Of a stretch of DNA of 64,000 bases, positions 32,629-41,460 are shown in pieces; the first letter of the stretch is position 1; the number at the start of each line of letters is the position of its first letter. Source of the stretch: Emticicia agri (GTDB taxonomy: Bacteria > Bacteroidota > Bacteroidia > Cytophagales > Spirosomataceae). The position numbers and the translations under genes are program-made. The notes below the pieces were generated by a model, which had not been told where the DNA came from, did not search any database, and saw only the letters and a list, made by a program, of their open reading frames with translations. The stretch is taken from NCBI RefSeq assembly GCF_004168285.1, contig NZ_SEWF01000014.1:1-64000 (forward strand), given 5' to 3'.

Positions 32629-33204
32629 TTAAACCAAATCAGGCGGAGGAGAATGAACTAATTTTGTTGTAGCAGGAATAAACTCCTGATAGGTGTAGAT
32701 TTTTAACGGGAGGTCCTCAATCCAGAAGTAGGCAATTGTACTACTATTGAACTGAGTATAATCTTTCGTAAGATTCTTAAAGAAATTAAGGGCTTTTTTA
32801 CCCGGACTCGTCGGCTCGTCGCTTACATGTTTTTTTACTTGTTGCAATAAGCTGAACACGTTTTCACGGCTCGCATTTTCTTTCGTACAATAAGTGTAAA
32901 GGGTGTCGTTTGCAAATTTGCGTTGAGTAGTACGGAAAAAATCGCCTTTGAAGATAATCAAACCATCTGCTTCCTCTGATTCATCCCAACCGGCTAAGTA
33001 AGGAATGGCCATTGGCACTTTCATCACTAATTGCTCGCCATTTTCCTCATAGAATACATTAGTCTGTACCATACGTTGCTCCTGCCATTTATCCATTATC
33101 AAGACAAATGTAGAGCCGAGTATATTACAGATAAGTAATACCAGAAGCGATATGGAGGCAACTCTTTTCAGTAGTAGTTTTGGTTCATGCAACAAATTAA
33201 TCAA
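32629..33204 (-). CDS. Membrane-anchored protein of unknown function with HSPPPDL tail (paralog B)
   Basis: A 191-residue protein with one N-terminal transmembrane helix (about 16-37) and a periplasmic domain ending in LVHSPPPDLV. It shares DGLI, NDTLY, SPGKKALNFF and the proline-rich tail with paralog A at 20150-20689. The conserved histidine-triple-proline ending is unusual and may be a binding tail. The function is not recognised. It is 241 bases upstream of the haloperoxidase-like operon and 26 bases downstream of the TRIC-type channel gene. Confidence 0.7.
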   Translation of the reverse strand: MINLLHEPKLLLKRVASISLLVLLICNILGSTFVLIMDKWQEQRMVQTNVFYEENGEQLVMKVPMAIPYLAGWDESEEADGLIIFKGDFFRTTQRKFANDTLYTYCTKENASRENVFSLLQQVKKHVSDEPTSPGKKALNFFKNLTKDYTQFNSSTIAYFWIEDLPLKIYTYQEFIPATTKLVHSPPPDLV

Positions 33205-33230
33205 TTAAATTGAAATTTTCCAACAACTTT

Positions 33231-33842
33231 TTACATTTTATTGATTTTTGGTAAAGAAATGTTTTTCTTGATTGCCAGTGTACGAATGCCAAAAATGGAT
33301 AAAACTGTCATTATATCTATTAATTCGGGAGAAATATTTAATTGCTGCAATGCAAAAAATAAACCCCCTCCTACAATACAAACAGTTGCATATAACTGGC
33401 CTGTTCGGAAAAGTGCCGGAATCTCATTCAGCATAATATCTCTTATTACTCCCCCGAAACAAGCCGTAATAGTACCTAAGATAATGCATGAGGGAATATT
33501 TAACTGAACCGAAATACCTTCCTGTATCCCTCTCAATGCAAAAAAGCCTAATCCGAGAGAATCGAAGAACGTAAGGGCTTTATCTAAATGTTCAATTTTA
33601 CTTCTGAGGAGAACAGTAATACCTGCTGAACCAATGATTAACAGGATAATGGAAGAATCTAAAATCCACCTGACAGGTAAATGTCCTATCAGTACATCAC
33701 GGATAGTTCCTCCGCCAACAGAGGTAACAAAGGCAATCACTAAAAGTCCGAAGATGTCTAAATCTTTACGCATAGCCGCTAATGTACCCGAAGCAGCAAA
33801 GGCAATTGTTCCGCCTATATTAATAAAGGTGAAAAATTCCAT
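33231..33842 (-). CDS. TRIC-type (UPF0126) trimeric cation channel family protein
   Basis: A 203-residue membrane protein with seven predicted helices in two repeats. Each repeat has the family motif: SVGGGTIRDVLIG (about 41-53) and CFGGVIRDIMLNEIP (about 126-140). Bacterial members are homotrimeric K+-permeable channels; some genomes label the family UPF0126 or YadS-like. Its start faces dnaG, with a shared 71-base divergent promoter region. Confidence 0.88.
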   Translation of the reverse strand: MEFFTFINIGGTIAFAASGTLAAMRKDLDIFGLLVIAFVTSVGGGTIRDVLIGHLPVRWILDSSIILLIIGSAGITVLLRSKIEHLDKALTFFDSLGLGFFALRGIQEGISVQLNIPSCIILGTITACFGGVIRDIMLNEIPALFRTGQLYATVCIVGGGLFFALQQLNISPELIDIMTVLSIFGIRTLAIKKNISLPKINKM

Positions 33843-33851
33843 AGGTTTTCT

Positions 33852-33870
33852 TAATTTTGGAACAAAATTA
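33852..33870. promoter_or_regulatory. Back-to-back -7 boxes between the TRIC gene and dnaG
   Basis: TAATTTTG on the plus strand (33852-33859) and its reverse complement CAAAATTA (33863-33870) form a small palindrome. Each matches the Bacteroidetes -7 box TAnnTTTG for one of the two divergent genes. No clear -33 element is seen for either. Confidence 0.4.
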
Positions 33871-33913
33871 GTCGGAAAAACGTCAGATTAACGTTTTCTT
33901 GTAAAATAGCTTC

Positions 33914-35887
33914 ATGCGCATAGACCAGGACACAGTCCAGCAGATTATTCAGGCCGCCGATATAGTAGAAGTAGTGGGCGACTATGTTTCTCTCAAAAAA
34001 CGGGGAGCAAACATGATAGCCTGTTGTCCTTTTCATAACGAAAAAACGCCTTCTTTCTCTGTTTCGCCCTCTAAAGGAATCTATAAATGTTTTGGTTGTG
34101 GCAAAGCCGGAGACTCAGTAAGATTTGTGATGGATATTGAGGGTATGGGCTATCCTGAGGCATTGAAACACTTAGCCAAAAAGTATGGAATCGAGGTTGC
34201 CGAAAAAGAAGTAACCAGCGAGGAGCAACAAACCCAGAATGAAAAAGAGAGTCTGTACATTGCTTTAGACTTTGCCAATAAATATTATCAGGAACAACTC
34301 TGGAAAACACCGGAAGGCGAAAGCATCGGACAGAGTTATTTTAAAGAACGGGGGTTTAATCATCAGACTATCCATAAGTTTGATTTGGGCTATAGCCCCG
34401 ATGGGTGGGATACTTTTACCAAACATGCCTTAAAAAGTGGTTTCGCACTTGATATTTTAGAGAAAGCAGGTTTAACCATTATCAAAGAAGGCAAAGACCC
34501 TATTGACCGTTTCAGGGGTAGAGTGATTTTCCCGATTCATAATGTCGCCGGAAAAGCCATTGCTTTTGGAGCCAGAATCCTGAAAAAAGACCCTAATTCG
34601 CCTAAATATCTTAATTCACCAGAAACGGCGGTTTATCACAAGAGTTTTATTGTTTACGGTATTGCTCAGGCTAAAAACCCAATCCGTCAGGAAGAGAATT
34701 GTTATCTGGTAGAAGGTTATACTGACGTGGTTTCGCTCAACCAAGCGGGTATTGAAAATGTAGTGGCCTCTTCGGGGACTTCCCTCACCAAAGAACAGAT
34801 TCAGCTAATCAGGCGATTTACCGATAATATTACCGTATTATATGATGGCGATGCCGCAGGTATCAAGGCTTCTTTACGGGGAATTGATATTATTTTAGAA
34901 GAAGGCCTGAATGTGAAAGCGGTGGTATTCCCTGATGGTGATGACCCCGATAGTTTTGTGCAAAAGGTAGGGAGTCAGGCATTTAAAGATTATGTAAAGA
35001 ATACCCAGAAAGACTTTATTCGTTTTAAAACCGAAATTTCACTCAAAGATGTAGGCAATGACCCTATCAAACGAGCTGAACTAATAAAAGAACTGGTTGA
35101 AACCATTGCCAAAATACCTGACTCTATTAAACGCTCGGTATTTTACAAAGAGGTAGCTTCTTTATTAAGCATTGATGAACATATACTGATTACTGAGGGC
35201 AATAAAATCTTTCAGCGAAAGGCACAGGAATCAGAAAAAGACCGACAAAGGCAACAAAGAACTCAGCCCGTTTCAGACATTAATATCTCTGTTCAGGAAC
35301 TCCCTCCTACCCAGTTTCAGGACTTAATTGAAGTTAATCAGGAAAAAGAACGGAGTATCTTATCCTATCACGAAGAAGAATGTGTAAGGCTATTGGTGTG
35401 CTATGGCAGCAATGTTTTAGAACGGAATGTTATAGACAATATAGATTTTACACTGACAGATTATATTTTCAATGAAATTAAAGATATGCAGTTTGCAACC
35501 CCATCGTATGGAAAAATATTGAATATCTGTCGGGAGTTTCATCAGAGAGGGCAAATACCTGAAACGCTCTATTTTACAAGTCATCAGGATAATGAAATAC
35601 AGATACAAGCTATCAACTGGCTTTCATCGCCGTATGTATTAAGCGAAAGCTGGGAAAAATATGAAATTTATGTACCTGTAGAAGCTGATAAATTAGCTGA
35701 TATGGCGTATTCTAATATATTAAGGCTAAAGAAGAGTCGGTTTGAAACTGAAATGGCCAAATTAGAAGTTGAATTGATAGAAGCAGAATCTTATGAAGTA
35801 CAGGAACAGGTATTGATAAAAATGATGCAATTAAAAGAAGTAATTAAAAAAATAGCCAAACTGCTGGGTACAGTTGTGCAAGGATAA
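33914..35887 (+). CDS. dnaG: DNA primase
   Basis: The 657-residue replicative primase that makes RNA primers at the fork with DnaB. The N-terminal zinc-binding domain has C38, H41, C59 and C62 (CPFH and CFGCG). The RNA polymerase core follows with RGRVIFPIHN and the TOPRIM motifs VEGYTDVVSL and LYDGDAAGIKA. The C-terminal helicase-binding part (from about 430) is variable, rich in charged residues and ends in a coiled-coil-like helix. Length is normal. arfB follows 21 bases downstream. Confidence 0.97.
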   Translation: MRIDQDTVQQIIQAADIVEVVGDYVSLKKRGANMIACCPFHNEKTPSFSVSPSKGIYKCFGCGKAGDSVRFVMDIEGMGYPEALKHLAKKYGIEVAEKEVTSEEQQTQNEKESLYIALDFANKYYQEQLWKTPEGESIGQSYFKERGFNHQTIHKFDLGYSPDGWDTFTKHALKSGFALDILEKAGLTIIKEGKDPIDRFRGRVIFPIHNVAGKAIAFGARILKKDPNSPKYLNSPETAVYHKSFIVYGIAQAKNPIRQEENCYLVEGYTDVVSLNQAGIENVVASSGTSLTKEQIQLIRRFTDNITVLYDGDAAGIKASLRGIDIILEEGLNVKAVVFPDGDDPDSFVQKVGSQAFKDYVKNTQKDFIRFKTEISLKDVGNDPIKRAELIKELVETIAKIPDSIKRSVFYKEVASLLSIDEHILITEGNKIFQRKAQESEKDRQRQQRTQPVSDINISVQELPPTQFQDLIEVNQEKERSILSYHEEECVRLLVCYGSNVLERNVIDNIDFTLTDYIFNEIKDMQFATPSYGKILNICREFHQRGQIPETLYFTSHQDNEIQIQAINWLSSPYVLSESWEKYEIYVPVEADKLADMAYSNILRLKKSRFETEMAKLEVELIEAESYEVQEQVLIKMMQLKEVIKKIAKLLGTVVQG

Positions 35888-35908
35888 AACGAATCACACA
35901 ATAAAAAC

Positions 35909-36316
35909 ATGATAAAAGACATAGATTTTTCACCCGAATTTGAATTTGCTACCTCCAGAAGTGGAGGGCCGGGTGGGCAGAATGTAAACAAAGTAGAAAC
36001 CAAAGTAGAATTACGCTTCAATATACAAACCTCTGCATTATTGTCAGACACGCAGAAAGAAAGGCTACTTGAAAAGTTAAAGAATCAGTTAGTACAGGAC
36101 ACTATACTGGTGATTACAGCGCAGGAAAAACGGAGCCAGTTAAAGAACAAAGAATTATCGGTACAGAAATTTTATAAAACGCTGGAAAAGGCACTGCACG
36201 AGAAGAAAAAAAGATTGGCTACCAAACCAAGCGGTGAGGCAGTAGAGAAAAGATTAAAGTCTAAAAAAATAGAGTCAGATAAAAAAGCAAACAGAAATCA
36301 GAAGATTGAATATTAA
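35909..36316 (+). CDS. arfB: Peptidyl-tRNA hydrolase ArfB (ribosome rescue)
   Basis: A 135-residue class I release-factor-like protein without a codon-recognition domain. The catalytic GGQ (residues 22-24) lies in RSGGPGGQNVNK. The C-terminal Lys/Arg-rich tail (KKRLATKPSGEAVEKRLKSK) is the part that enters the mRNA channel of stalled ribosomes. It releases nascent chains from non-stop ribosomes. It is likely co-transcribed with dnaG. Confidence 0.94.
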   Translation: MIKDIDFSPEFEFATSRSGGPGGQNVNKVETKVELRFNIQTSALLSDTQKERLLEKLKNQLVQDTILVITAQEKRSQLKNKELSVQKFYKTLEKALHEKKKRLATKPSGEAVEKRLKSKKIESDKKANRNQKIEY

Positions 36317-36434
36317 TTGACCGTAAAATAAAAAAACGGCATTGATGATTCGACAGGCAGGATTAAATAATTATTAAGTCCAATATCTTAGCACCAGAAT
36401 CGTTTTCTTTGCAAAGATTATTTCCAACAACCGA

Positions 36435-37331
36435 ATGAAAAAAATACTATACTTACTGATTCCACTTTCTCTCTATTCCTGCAATTGGTTTAAAGACCCT
36501 AATCCTGACCCACAGCCTGACGTACTTCCGGAATACGAAACTACCCCAACCATAGCCACGCTTCCGAACAATATAGCCAATGAAGCATCTGGTGTTTGTG
36601 ATAGCCGGAGTATGCCGGGTAATGTATGGTTTCAGGAAGACGGAGATAATCCGAATAATATTTATCTGTTCTCTCATCAGGGACAATATAAAGGCTCAGT
36701 AAAAATGCCTTTCCCTAACCGTGACTGGGAAGATATTTCGATAGGCTCGGGGCCGGAGAATGGCAAAAACTACCTTTATCTGGCTGATATTGGAGATAAT
36801 CTGGCTGTTTATGACAATAAGTATTATATCTACCGATTTATCGAACCACAAGCGTTAGGGCAATCAGTTACTGCGCATGACCGTATCTCATTTCAATACC
36901 CCGATGGTAGCCGGGATGCCGAATGTATTATGATTGACCCTGCTACCAAAGATATTTATATAGTTACCAAGCGAGAATTTAATGTACGTTTGTATCGGCT
37001 TAAATATCCGCAGTCGGTTTCTGAAATACAAACAGCCGAATTTTTGCAGAATATTCCTGTACAGATTATCACAAGTGGGGGAATTTCGCCTGATGGAAAA
37101 GAAATTGTGATTCGGAACTACGAAGTATTATACTACTGGTATCGCAAAGACGGAGAAACCATTCCGCAAACGCTTGCAAGAACCAGAGACAAGCTATTAC
37201 CCTATGTAAGAGAGTCGCAAGGGGAAGGTTTTTGTTTCGACACAGACGGGAACGGCTATTTTACCAATAGTGAAACCCCCGATGGACAAACAACCCCTTC
37301 TTATTTATATCATTTTTCTAAAAAAAAGTAA
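36435..37331 (+). CDS. Lipoprotein, predicted beta-propeller, unknown function
   Basis: A 298-residue protein with a lipoprotein signal (LYSC, Cys16) and a Pro/Asp-rich linker DPNPDPQPD. The rest reads like a six-bladed propeller of the SdiA-regulated or esterase-like type: NEASGVCDSRSMPGNVWFQ, DWEDISIG, LYLADIGDN, DAECIMIDP, IYIVTKRE and GEGFCFDTDGNGYF. The function is unknown; related Bacteroidetes proteins are often secreted. A strong inverted repeat follows the stop. Confidence 0.7.
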   Translation: MKKILYLLIPLSLYSCNWFKDPNPDPQPDVLPEYETTPTIATLPNNIANEASGVCDSRSMPGNVWFQEDGDNPNNIYLFSHQGQYKGSVKMPFPNRDWEDISIGSGPENGKNYLYLADIGDNLAVYDNKYYIYRFIEPQALGQSVTAHDRISFQYPDGSRDAECIMIDPATKDIYIVTKREFNVRLYRLKYPQSVSEIQTAEFLQNIPVQIITSGGISPDGKEIVIRNYEVLYYWYRKDGETIPQTLARTRDKLLPYVRESQGEGFCFDTDGNGYFTNSETPDGQTTPSYLYHFSKKK

Positions 37332-37364
37332 TAACATTTTACCACGGAGTTACACCAAGTATTG

Positions 37365-37431
37365 CACGGAGTAACTCGGAGTTAAAATCACTCTGTGCAA
37401 CTGCTTGAGTTCAACTCCGAGTTACTCCGTG
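37365..37431. terminator. 19-bp inverted repeat between convergent genes
   Basis: Perfect 19-bp arms begin CACGGAGTAACTCGG at 37365 and end at 37431, with a 29-base loop; further outer pairing with ACCACGGAGT near 37341 is possible. A run of A/T on each side (GGTAAAAAAA) makes it a good bidirectional terminator for the lipoprotein and hslU. Confidence 0.7.
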
Positions 37432-37441
37432 GTAAAAAAAA

Positions 37442-38836
37442 CTACAAAATATACTGGCTTAAATCTTTATTCTTCACCAAATTAGATAATCGTTCGTTTA
37501 CCAGTTCTTTGGTAATAATTATCTGGGCATTGGCTCCGATTACATCAGGCACGTTAAACATGATTTCATTCAATAGATGGCTCATTACCGTTTGCAAGCG
37601 TCTGGCACCTATGTTTTCTACTTCACTATTGGCATGAAAGGCAATACGGGCTATTTCTCTTAAGGCCTCATCATCAAAACTTAAACTTACGCCTTCTGCT
37701 TCAAGCATCGCTTCATATTGTTTGGTCAAAGCGTTTTTGGGGGCTTTCAGAATCTGATAAAAGTTTTCTTCTGTGAGGCTCTCTAACTCTACCCTGATAG
37801 GAAAACGTCCCTGCAACTCAGGAATCAGGTCTGACGGTTTGGCTACGTGAAAAGCTCCGGCAGCTATAAACAGAATATGATCGGTTTTTACTGAACCATG
37901 CTTGGTATTTACCGTGCTACCCTCTACAATTGGTAGTAAATCTCTTTGTACTCCTTCACGGCTTACATCAGGCCCACCTGATTTACCACTTGCTGAGGCA
38001 ATTTTATCAATTTCATCAATAAAAATAATACCTAAATTTTCAGCTTTCCATACGGCTTCCTCCTTTACTTCGTCCATATCTATCAGTTTGGCCGCTTCCT
38101 CTTCCAGCAACAATTTACGGGCTTCAGCAATGGTTACTTTGCGTTTCTTCCCTTTTTTTGGCAACATCCCTCCTATCATTTCCTGAATGTTCATCATCGA
38201 AACATCATCAATGGGGCCGCCCATGACACCTATAGAAGGTGCCCCATTCCCCTGCACATCAATCTCCACCTTGCGGTGGTCTAATTCCCCGTTGCGCAGT
38301 TTTTCTCTGAAAGCCTCACGAGTTTTTTCGTTTAGCAGACTTTCGGTATAATCTTCTATCTCCTGCTTTTTGGTTTCTAAGGCAAAACCTACTTCTTTTT
38401 TATCTTTTACCGGTGGAATCAGAATATCAAGCAAAGTATCTTCAACAGATTCTAAAGCTTTGGCTTTTACTTCTTCTTTCTTGGCAGCTCTCACCATATT
38501 TACCGACTGCTCTACCAAATCTCTTACCATACTTTCGCAATCACGGCCCACATATCCTACTTCTGTAAATTTTGAAGCCTCTACTTTGGTAAAAGGTGCC
38601 TCTGCAATTTTTGCCAACCTACGGGCGATTTCTGTTTTACCTACCCCCGTAGTACCTATCATTAAAATGTTGTTCGGAATTATCTCTGATTGCATCTCTA
38701 CATTGGCATTCATTCTGCGCCAACGGTTTCGTAGCGCAATGGCTACATTTCTTTTCGCCTCTTTCTGACCAATAATGTATTTGTCAAGTTCCTGTACGAT
38801 TTGTTGCGGTGTAAGATTTTCTATGATTTTCGCCAT
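37442..38836 (-). CDS. hslU: ATP-dependent protease ATPase subunit HslU (ClpY)
   Basis: The 464-residue AAA+ unfoldase that feeds substrates to the HslV peptidase. Walker A is GTTGVGKT (61-68), Walker B is LGIIFIDEIDKIA, and sensor and pore segments (VGYVGRD) are present. The I domain (about 110-250) is of normal length. The C terminus LSQYIL matches the short tail that docks into HslV. hslV is not adjacent and must be elsewhere. The gene appears monocistronic. Confidence 0.97.
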   Translation of the reverse strand: MAKIIENLTPQQIVQELDKYIIGQKEAKRNVAIALRNRWRRMNANVEMQSEIIPNNILMIGTTGVGKTEIARRLAKIAEAPFTKVEASKFTEVGYVGRDCESMVRDLVEQSVNMVRAAKKEEVKAKALESVEDTLLDILIPPVKDKKEVGFALETKKQEIEDYTESLLNEKTREAFREKLRNGELDHRKVEIDVQGNGAPSIGVMGGPIDDVSMMNIQEMIGGMLPKKGKKRKVTIAEARKLLLEEEAAKLIDMDEVKEEAVWKAENLGIIFIDEIDKIASASGKSGGPDVSREGVQRDLLPIVEGSTVNTKHGSVKTDHILFIAAGAFHVAKPSDLIPELQGRFPIRVELESLTEENFYQILKAPKNALTKQYEAMLEAEGVSLSFDDEALREIARIAFHANSEVENIGARRLQTVMSHLLNEIMFNVPDVIGANAQIIITKELVNERLSNLVKNKDLSQYIL

Positions 38837-39036
38837 GTAAGATAAAGCTATATTTAAGTGCTTATTATGTTATTATCAACAGTTAGGGCGCAAATTTAGT
38901 TTTCATTCGGTCTAAAACAAACAGCAGACCTTTTTTTATGATTAACGGCTGAAGAGATGTATAAAAAATTACTGAGATCCTTTTGACAGTATTAAGGCAT
39001 TTTTCTAAATTGCTCTACACGCTAATCTAACCACGA

Positions 39037-39567
39037 ATGAAACGCTTTATTTCTTATAATAAAACTTTCCAGATTTTGCTACTTATTATTATTGCAGGTT
39101 TTCTTATGCCTCAATCATTCAGGATGCCTGTAAAAGGGGCACCAAAAGCCAGTTACAACCAGCAATCTTATTGGTATTATCCCTGGGGTACATCTGGCAC
39201 TCATAAAGGGGTAGATATATTTGCACCAAAAGGTGTGGCTGTTAATTCTGCTACCAAAGGTCTGGTTATTTATAATGGAACATTAGGCAAAGGAGGTAAA
39301 GTAGTGATGGTGTTAGGTCCTAAATGGCGTATACACTATTATGCGCATCTGGATACAGTTACGGCAAAAATATTTTCTTATGTAAACGGGCAGGATACCA
39401 TAGGTACAATAGGCCATACAGGAAATGCCAAAGGTAAAGCACCACACTTGCATTATTCACTCATTACACTTTTTCCCTATGTCTGGCAGATTGATGGTTC
39501 TAAACAAGGTTGGAAAAAAATGTTTTATCTCAACCCCATTGTATTGCTCAATCAGGCGACATCATAA
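39037..39567 (+). CDS. M23-family metallopeptidase (LytM-like)
   Basis: A 176-residue, membrane-anchored or secreted cell-wall endopeptidase. A hydrophobic N-terminal segment (about 10-25) precedes the catalytic domain. Zinc ligands are H56 and D60 (THKGVDIFAP) and H139 in APHLHYSL, with H104 and H137 as catalytic histidines. Glycine-rich core segments GTIGHTGNAKG are present. It is predicted to cut peptidoglycan cross-bridges in the periplasm. It is short, with no extra binding domain, and appears to be transcribed alone. Confidence 0.88.
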   Translation: MKRFISYNKTFQILLLIIIAGFLMPQSFRMPVKGAPKASYNQQSYWYYPWGTSGTHKGVDIFAPKGVAVNSATKGLVIYNGTLGKGGKVVMVLGPKWRIHYYAHLDTVTAKIFSYVNGQDTIGTIGHTGNAKGKAPHLHYSLITLFPYVWQIDGSKQGWKKMFYLNPIVLLNQATS

Positions 39568-39749
39568 GACAGACGTACTTCCTGATAAAAGAATCAGATA
39601 AATAAGCATAAACTCAGTAGCCTTTCGTTAATACAAGCGAGTATAAGAAATACTTGTTTGTATTGTTTAAACCAATAGCTTATTATACGCAATACAATTA
39701 TTTTTTCATGGAAATGTCATAAAATTTATCAAGAAAACAGATTTTTTTG

Positions 39750-39757
39750 TAAGTTTG
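39750..39757 (+). promoter_or_regulatory. Putative -7 box of the Tat oxidoreductase gene
   Basis: TAAGTTTG fits TAnnTTTG, with TTTA 21 bases upstream. It would give an approximately 95-base leader containing a hairpin GTAAAATC / GATTTTAC (39796-39803 with 39811-39818). Confidence 0.4.
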
Positions 39758-39856
39758 AACTAAAAATCAAGCGTATTCAAAACGCTTAACAAAACGTAAA
39801 ATCTCAGTCAGATTTTACATACTTTAATCTAATTTTCACTATTCAACTCTTCAATA

Positions 39857-41320
39857 ATGCAAAACAAAAAGACAACGAACAGAAGGGATTTTATCAAAAG
39901 CGGCGCTGTTGCTGCGAGTGGATTCTTTATTGTACCTCGTCATGTATTAGGTAAAGGTTTTCTTGCACCAAGCGATAAACTGAATATTGCCGCCATTGGT
40001 GCCGGTGGTAAAGGTAGTTCAGACATTGCCAATGCCTATAATAATGGCGTAAATAATGTAGTAGCACTTTGCGATGTTGATATGGCTCGTTGCAAAGGCA
40101 GCCTTGACAAATTCCCTAACGCCAAGCGTTACAAAGATTTCAGAGTAATGCTTGATGAAATGAAAGGAGATATTGATGCCGTTACTATCTCTACTCCTGA
40201 CCATCAACACGCCGTAGCAGCTATGGATGCGATGTCGAGAGGTAAACACGTATATGTGCAAAAACCTTTGACACACGATATTTACGAAGCTCGTAAGCTG
40301 ACCGAAGCTGCCAGAAAGTACAAAGTAGTGTCTCAAATGGGTAACCAGGGTGCTTCTAACCCGACACAAAAAGTAATGATGGAGTGGTTGGACAAAGGCA
40401 CTATCGGTACTGTAAGTGATGTACATATCTGGACTAACCGCCCTGTATGGCCACAAGGTAGCCCTGCCCCAACTGATAAGCCTGCTTTAATTGAGTCGAT
40501 GACTCCGCAAGACTGGGATTTATGGGTAGGTACTGCCTCATGGGTTGATTATCACCCATTATATCACCCGTTCAAATGGCGTGGCTGGTGGAACTTCGGA
40601 ACAGGTGCATTGGGTGACATGGGTTGTCACTTGATTGACCCTGCTTTCCGTGTGTTAGGCTTGGGTTATCCGACTGAAGTTGAATGTAGTGTTGGGCAGG
40701 TATTCCTGAAAGACTGGCAACCAGAATATAATCCGGAAGGTTGCCCTCCATCTTCAAGTGTACAAATTAAATTCCCTGCTACCAAACGCAACAACTCCCC
40801 TGTTACGATGTACTGGACAGACGGTGGTATTCGTCCGTTCCACCCTGAGTGGATTCCGGCTAACGAGCCATTGGCAGAAGCAGATAGCAGCAATGGTGTA
40901 TTAATGATAGGTACTAAAGGCGTAATGACTTGCGGTACTTATGGTAATACGCCTAAGATTTATCTGAAAAACGGAGAGAAAATAGATATTATGCCAAAGG
41001 CTGACCCTAATGCAAAACCTCTACCGGAGCATGGCCATCAGGCATCTTGGGCTGAGGCTTGTAAAGCAGGTTTCAATAGCAAAGAGCACAAAGGGCTTTC
41101 ATCCTCTTTCGATTACTCAGGCCCATTGACTGAAACAGTATTGATGGGTAACCTGGCTATCCGTAGCTATAATCTACGTAAATCGAACGGTAAAAACGGT
41201 TTCAACTACGATGGACGTAAAAAATTGATCTGGGATGGTACTAACATGAAGATTACCAACTTCGATGAGGCTAACCAATTCGTTTCACGTCAATACCGTG
41301 AAGGCTGGAAATTGGTGTAA
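39857..41320 (+). CDS. Tat-exported Gfo/Idh/MocA family oxidoreductase
   Basis: A 487-residue paralog of the protein at 2923-4206. The twin-arginine motif TNRRDFIKSG lies at residues 7-16, followed by a hydrophobic stretch. The nucleotide site is AAIGAGGKGS (45-54), and the catalytic-lysine motif reads VQKPLTH (134-140) with Q in place of the usual E. The C-terminal domain has DWDLWVGTASW and GTGALGDMGCHLIDP. It probably oxidises or epimerises a sugar in the periplasm; the substrate is unknown. Confidence 0.9.
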   Translation: MQNKKTTNRRDFIKSGAVAASGFFIVPRHVLGKGFLAPSDKLNIAAIGAGGKGSSDIANAYNNGVNNVVALCDVDMARCKGSLDKFPNAKRYKDFRVMLDEMKGDIDAVTISTPDHQHAVAAMDAMSRGKHVYVQKPLTHDIYEARKLTEAARKYKVVSQMGNQGASNPTQKVMMEWLDKGTIGTVSDVHIWTNRPVWPQGSPAPTDKPALIESMTPQDWDLWVGTASWVDYHPLYHPFKWRGWWNFGTGALGDMGCHLIDPAFRVLGLGYPTEVECSVGQVFLKDWQPEYNPEGCPPSSSVQIKFPATKRNNSPVTMYWTDGGIRPFHPEWIPANEPLAEADSSNGVLMIGTKGVMTCGTYGNTPKIYLKNGEKIDIMPKADPNAKPLPEHGHQASWAEACKAGFNSKEHKGLSSSFDYSGPLTETVLMGNLAIRSYNLRKSNGKNGFNYDGRKKLIWDGTNMKITNFDEANQFVSRQYREGWKLV

Positions 41321-41334
41321 ATGAGAGCGAATGC

Positions 41335-41356
41335 AGTGCCGACTTGAGTCGGCACT
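41335..41356. repeat. Short perfect palindrome (10+2+10)
   Basis: Arms AGTGCCGACT (41335-41344) and the exact reverse complement (41347-41356) with a two-base centre, just after the oxidoreductase stop. It belongs to the same type of palindrome as those at 9882, 21519 and 21569. Confidence 0.65.
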
Positions 41357-41421
41357 ATCAATAAAAAATACCATTGTTTCAGTAGCCACCCAATTCATTG
41401 GGTGAGCATCGCATATAAAGC

Positions 41422-41451
41422 AAAATCCTGCCTCGTGAGAAGCAGGATTTT
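41422..41451. terminator. Bidirectional rho-independent terminator
   Basis: AAAATCCTGC (41422-41431) pairs with GCAGGATTTT (41442-41451); A- and T-rich flanks on both sides suit termination of the two convergent genes. Confidence 0.75.
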
Positions 41452-41460
41452 TAGTTTCTC

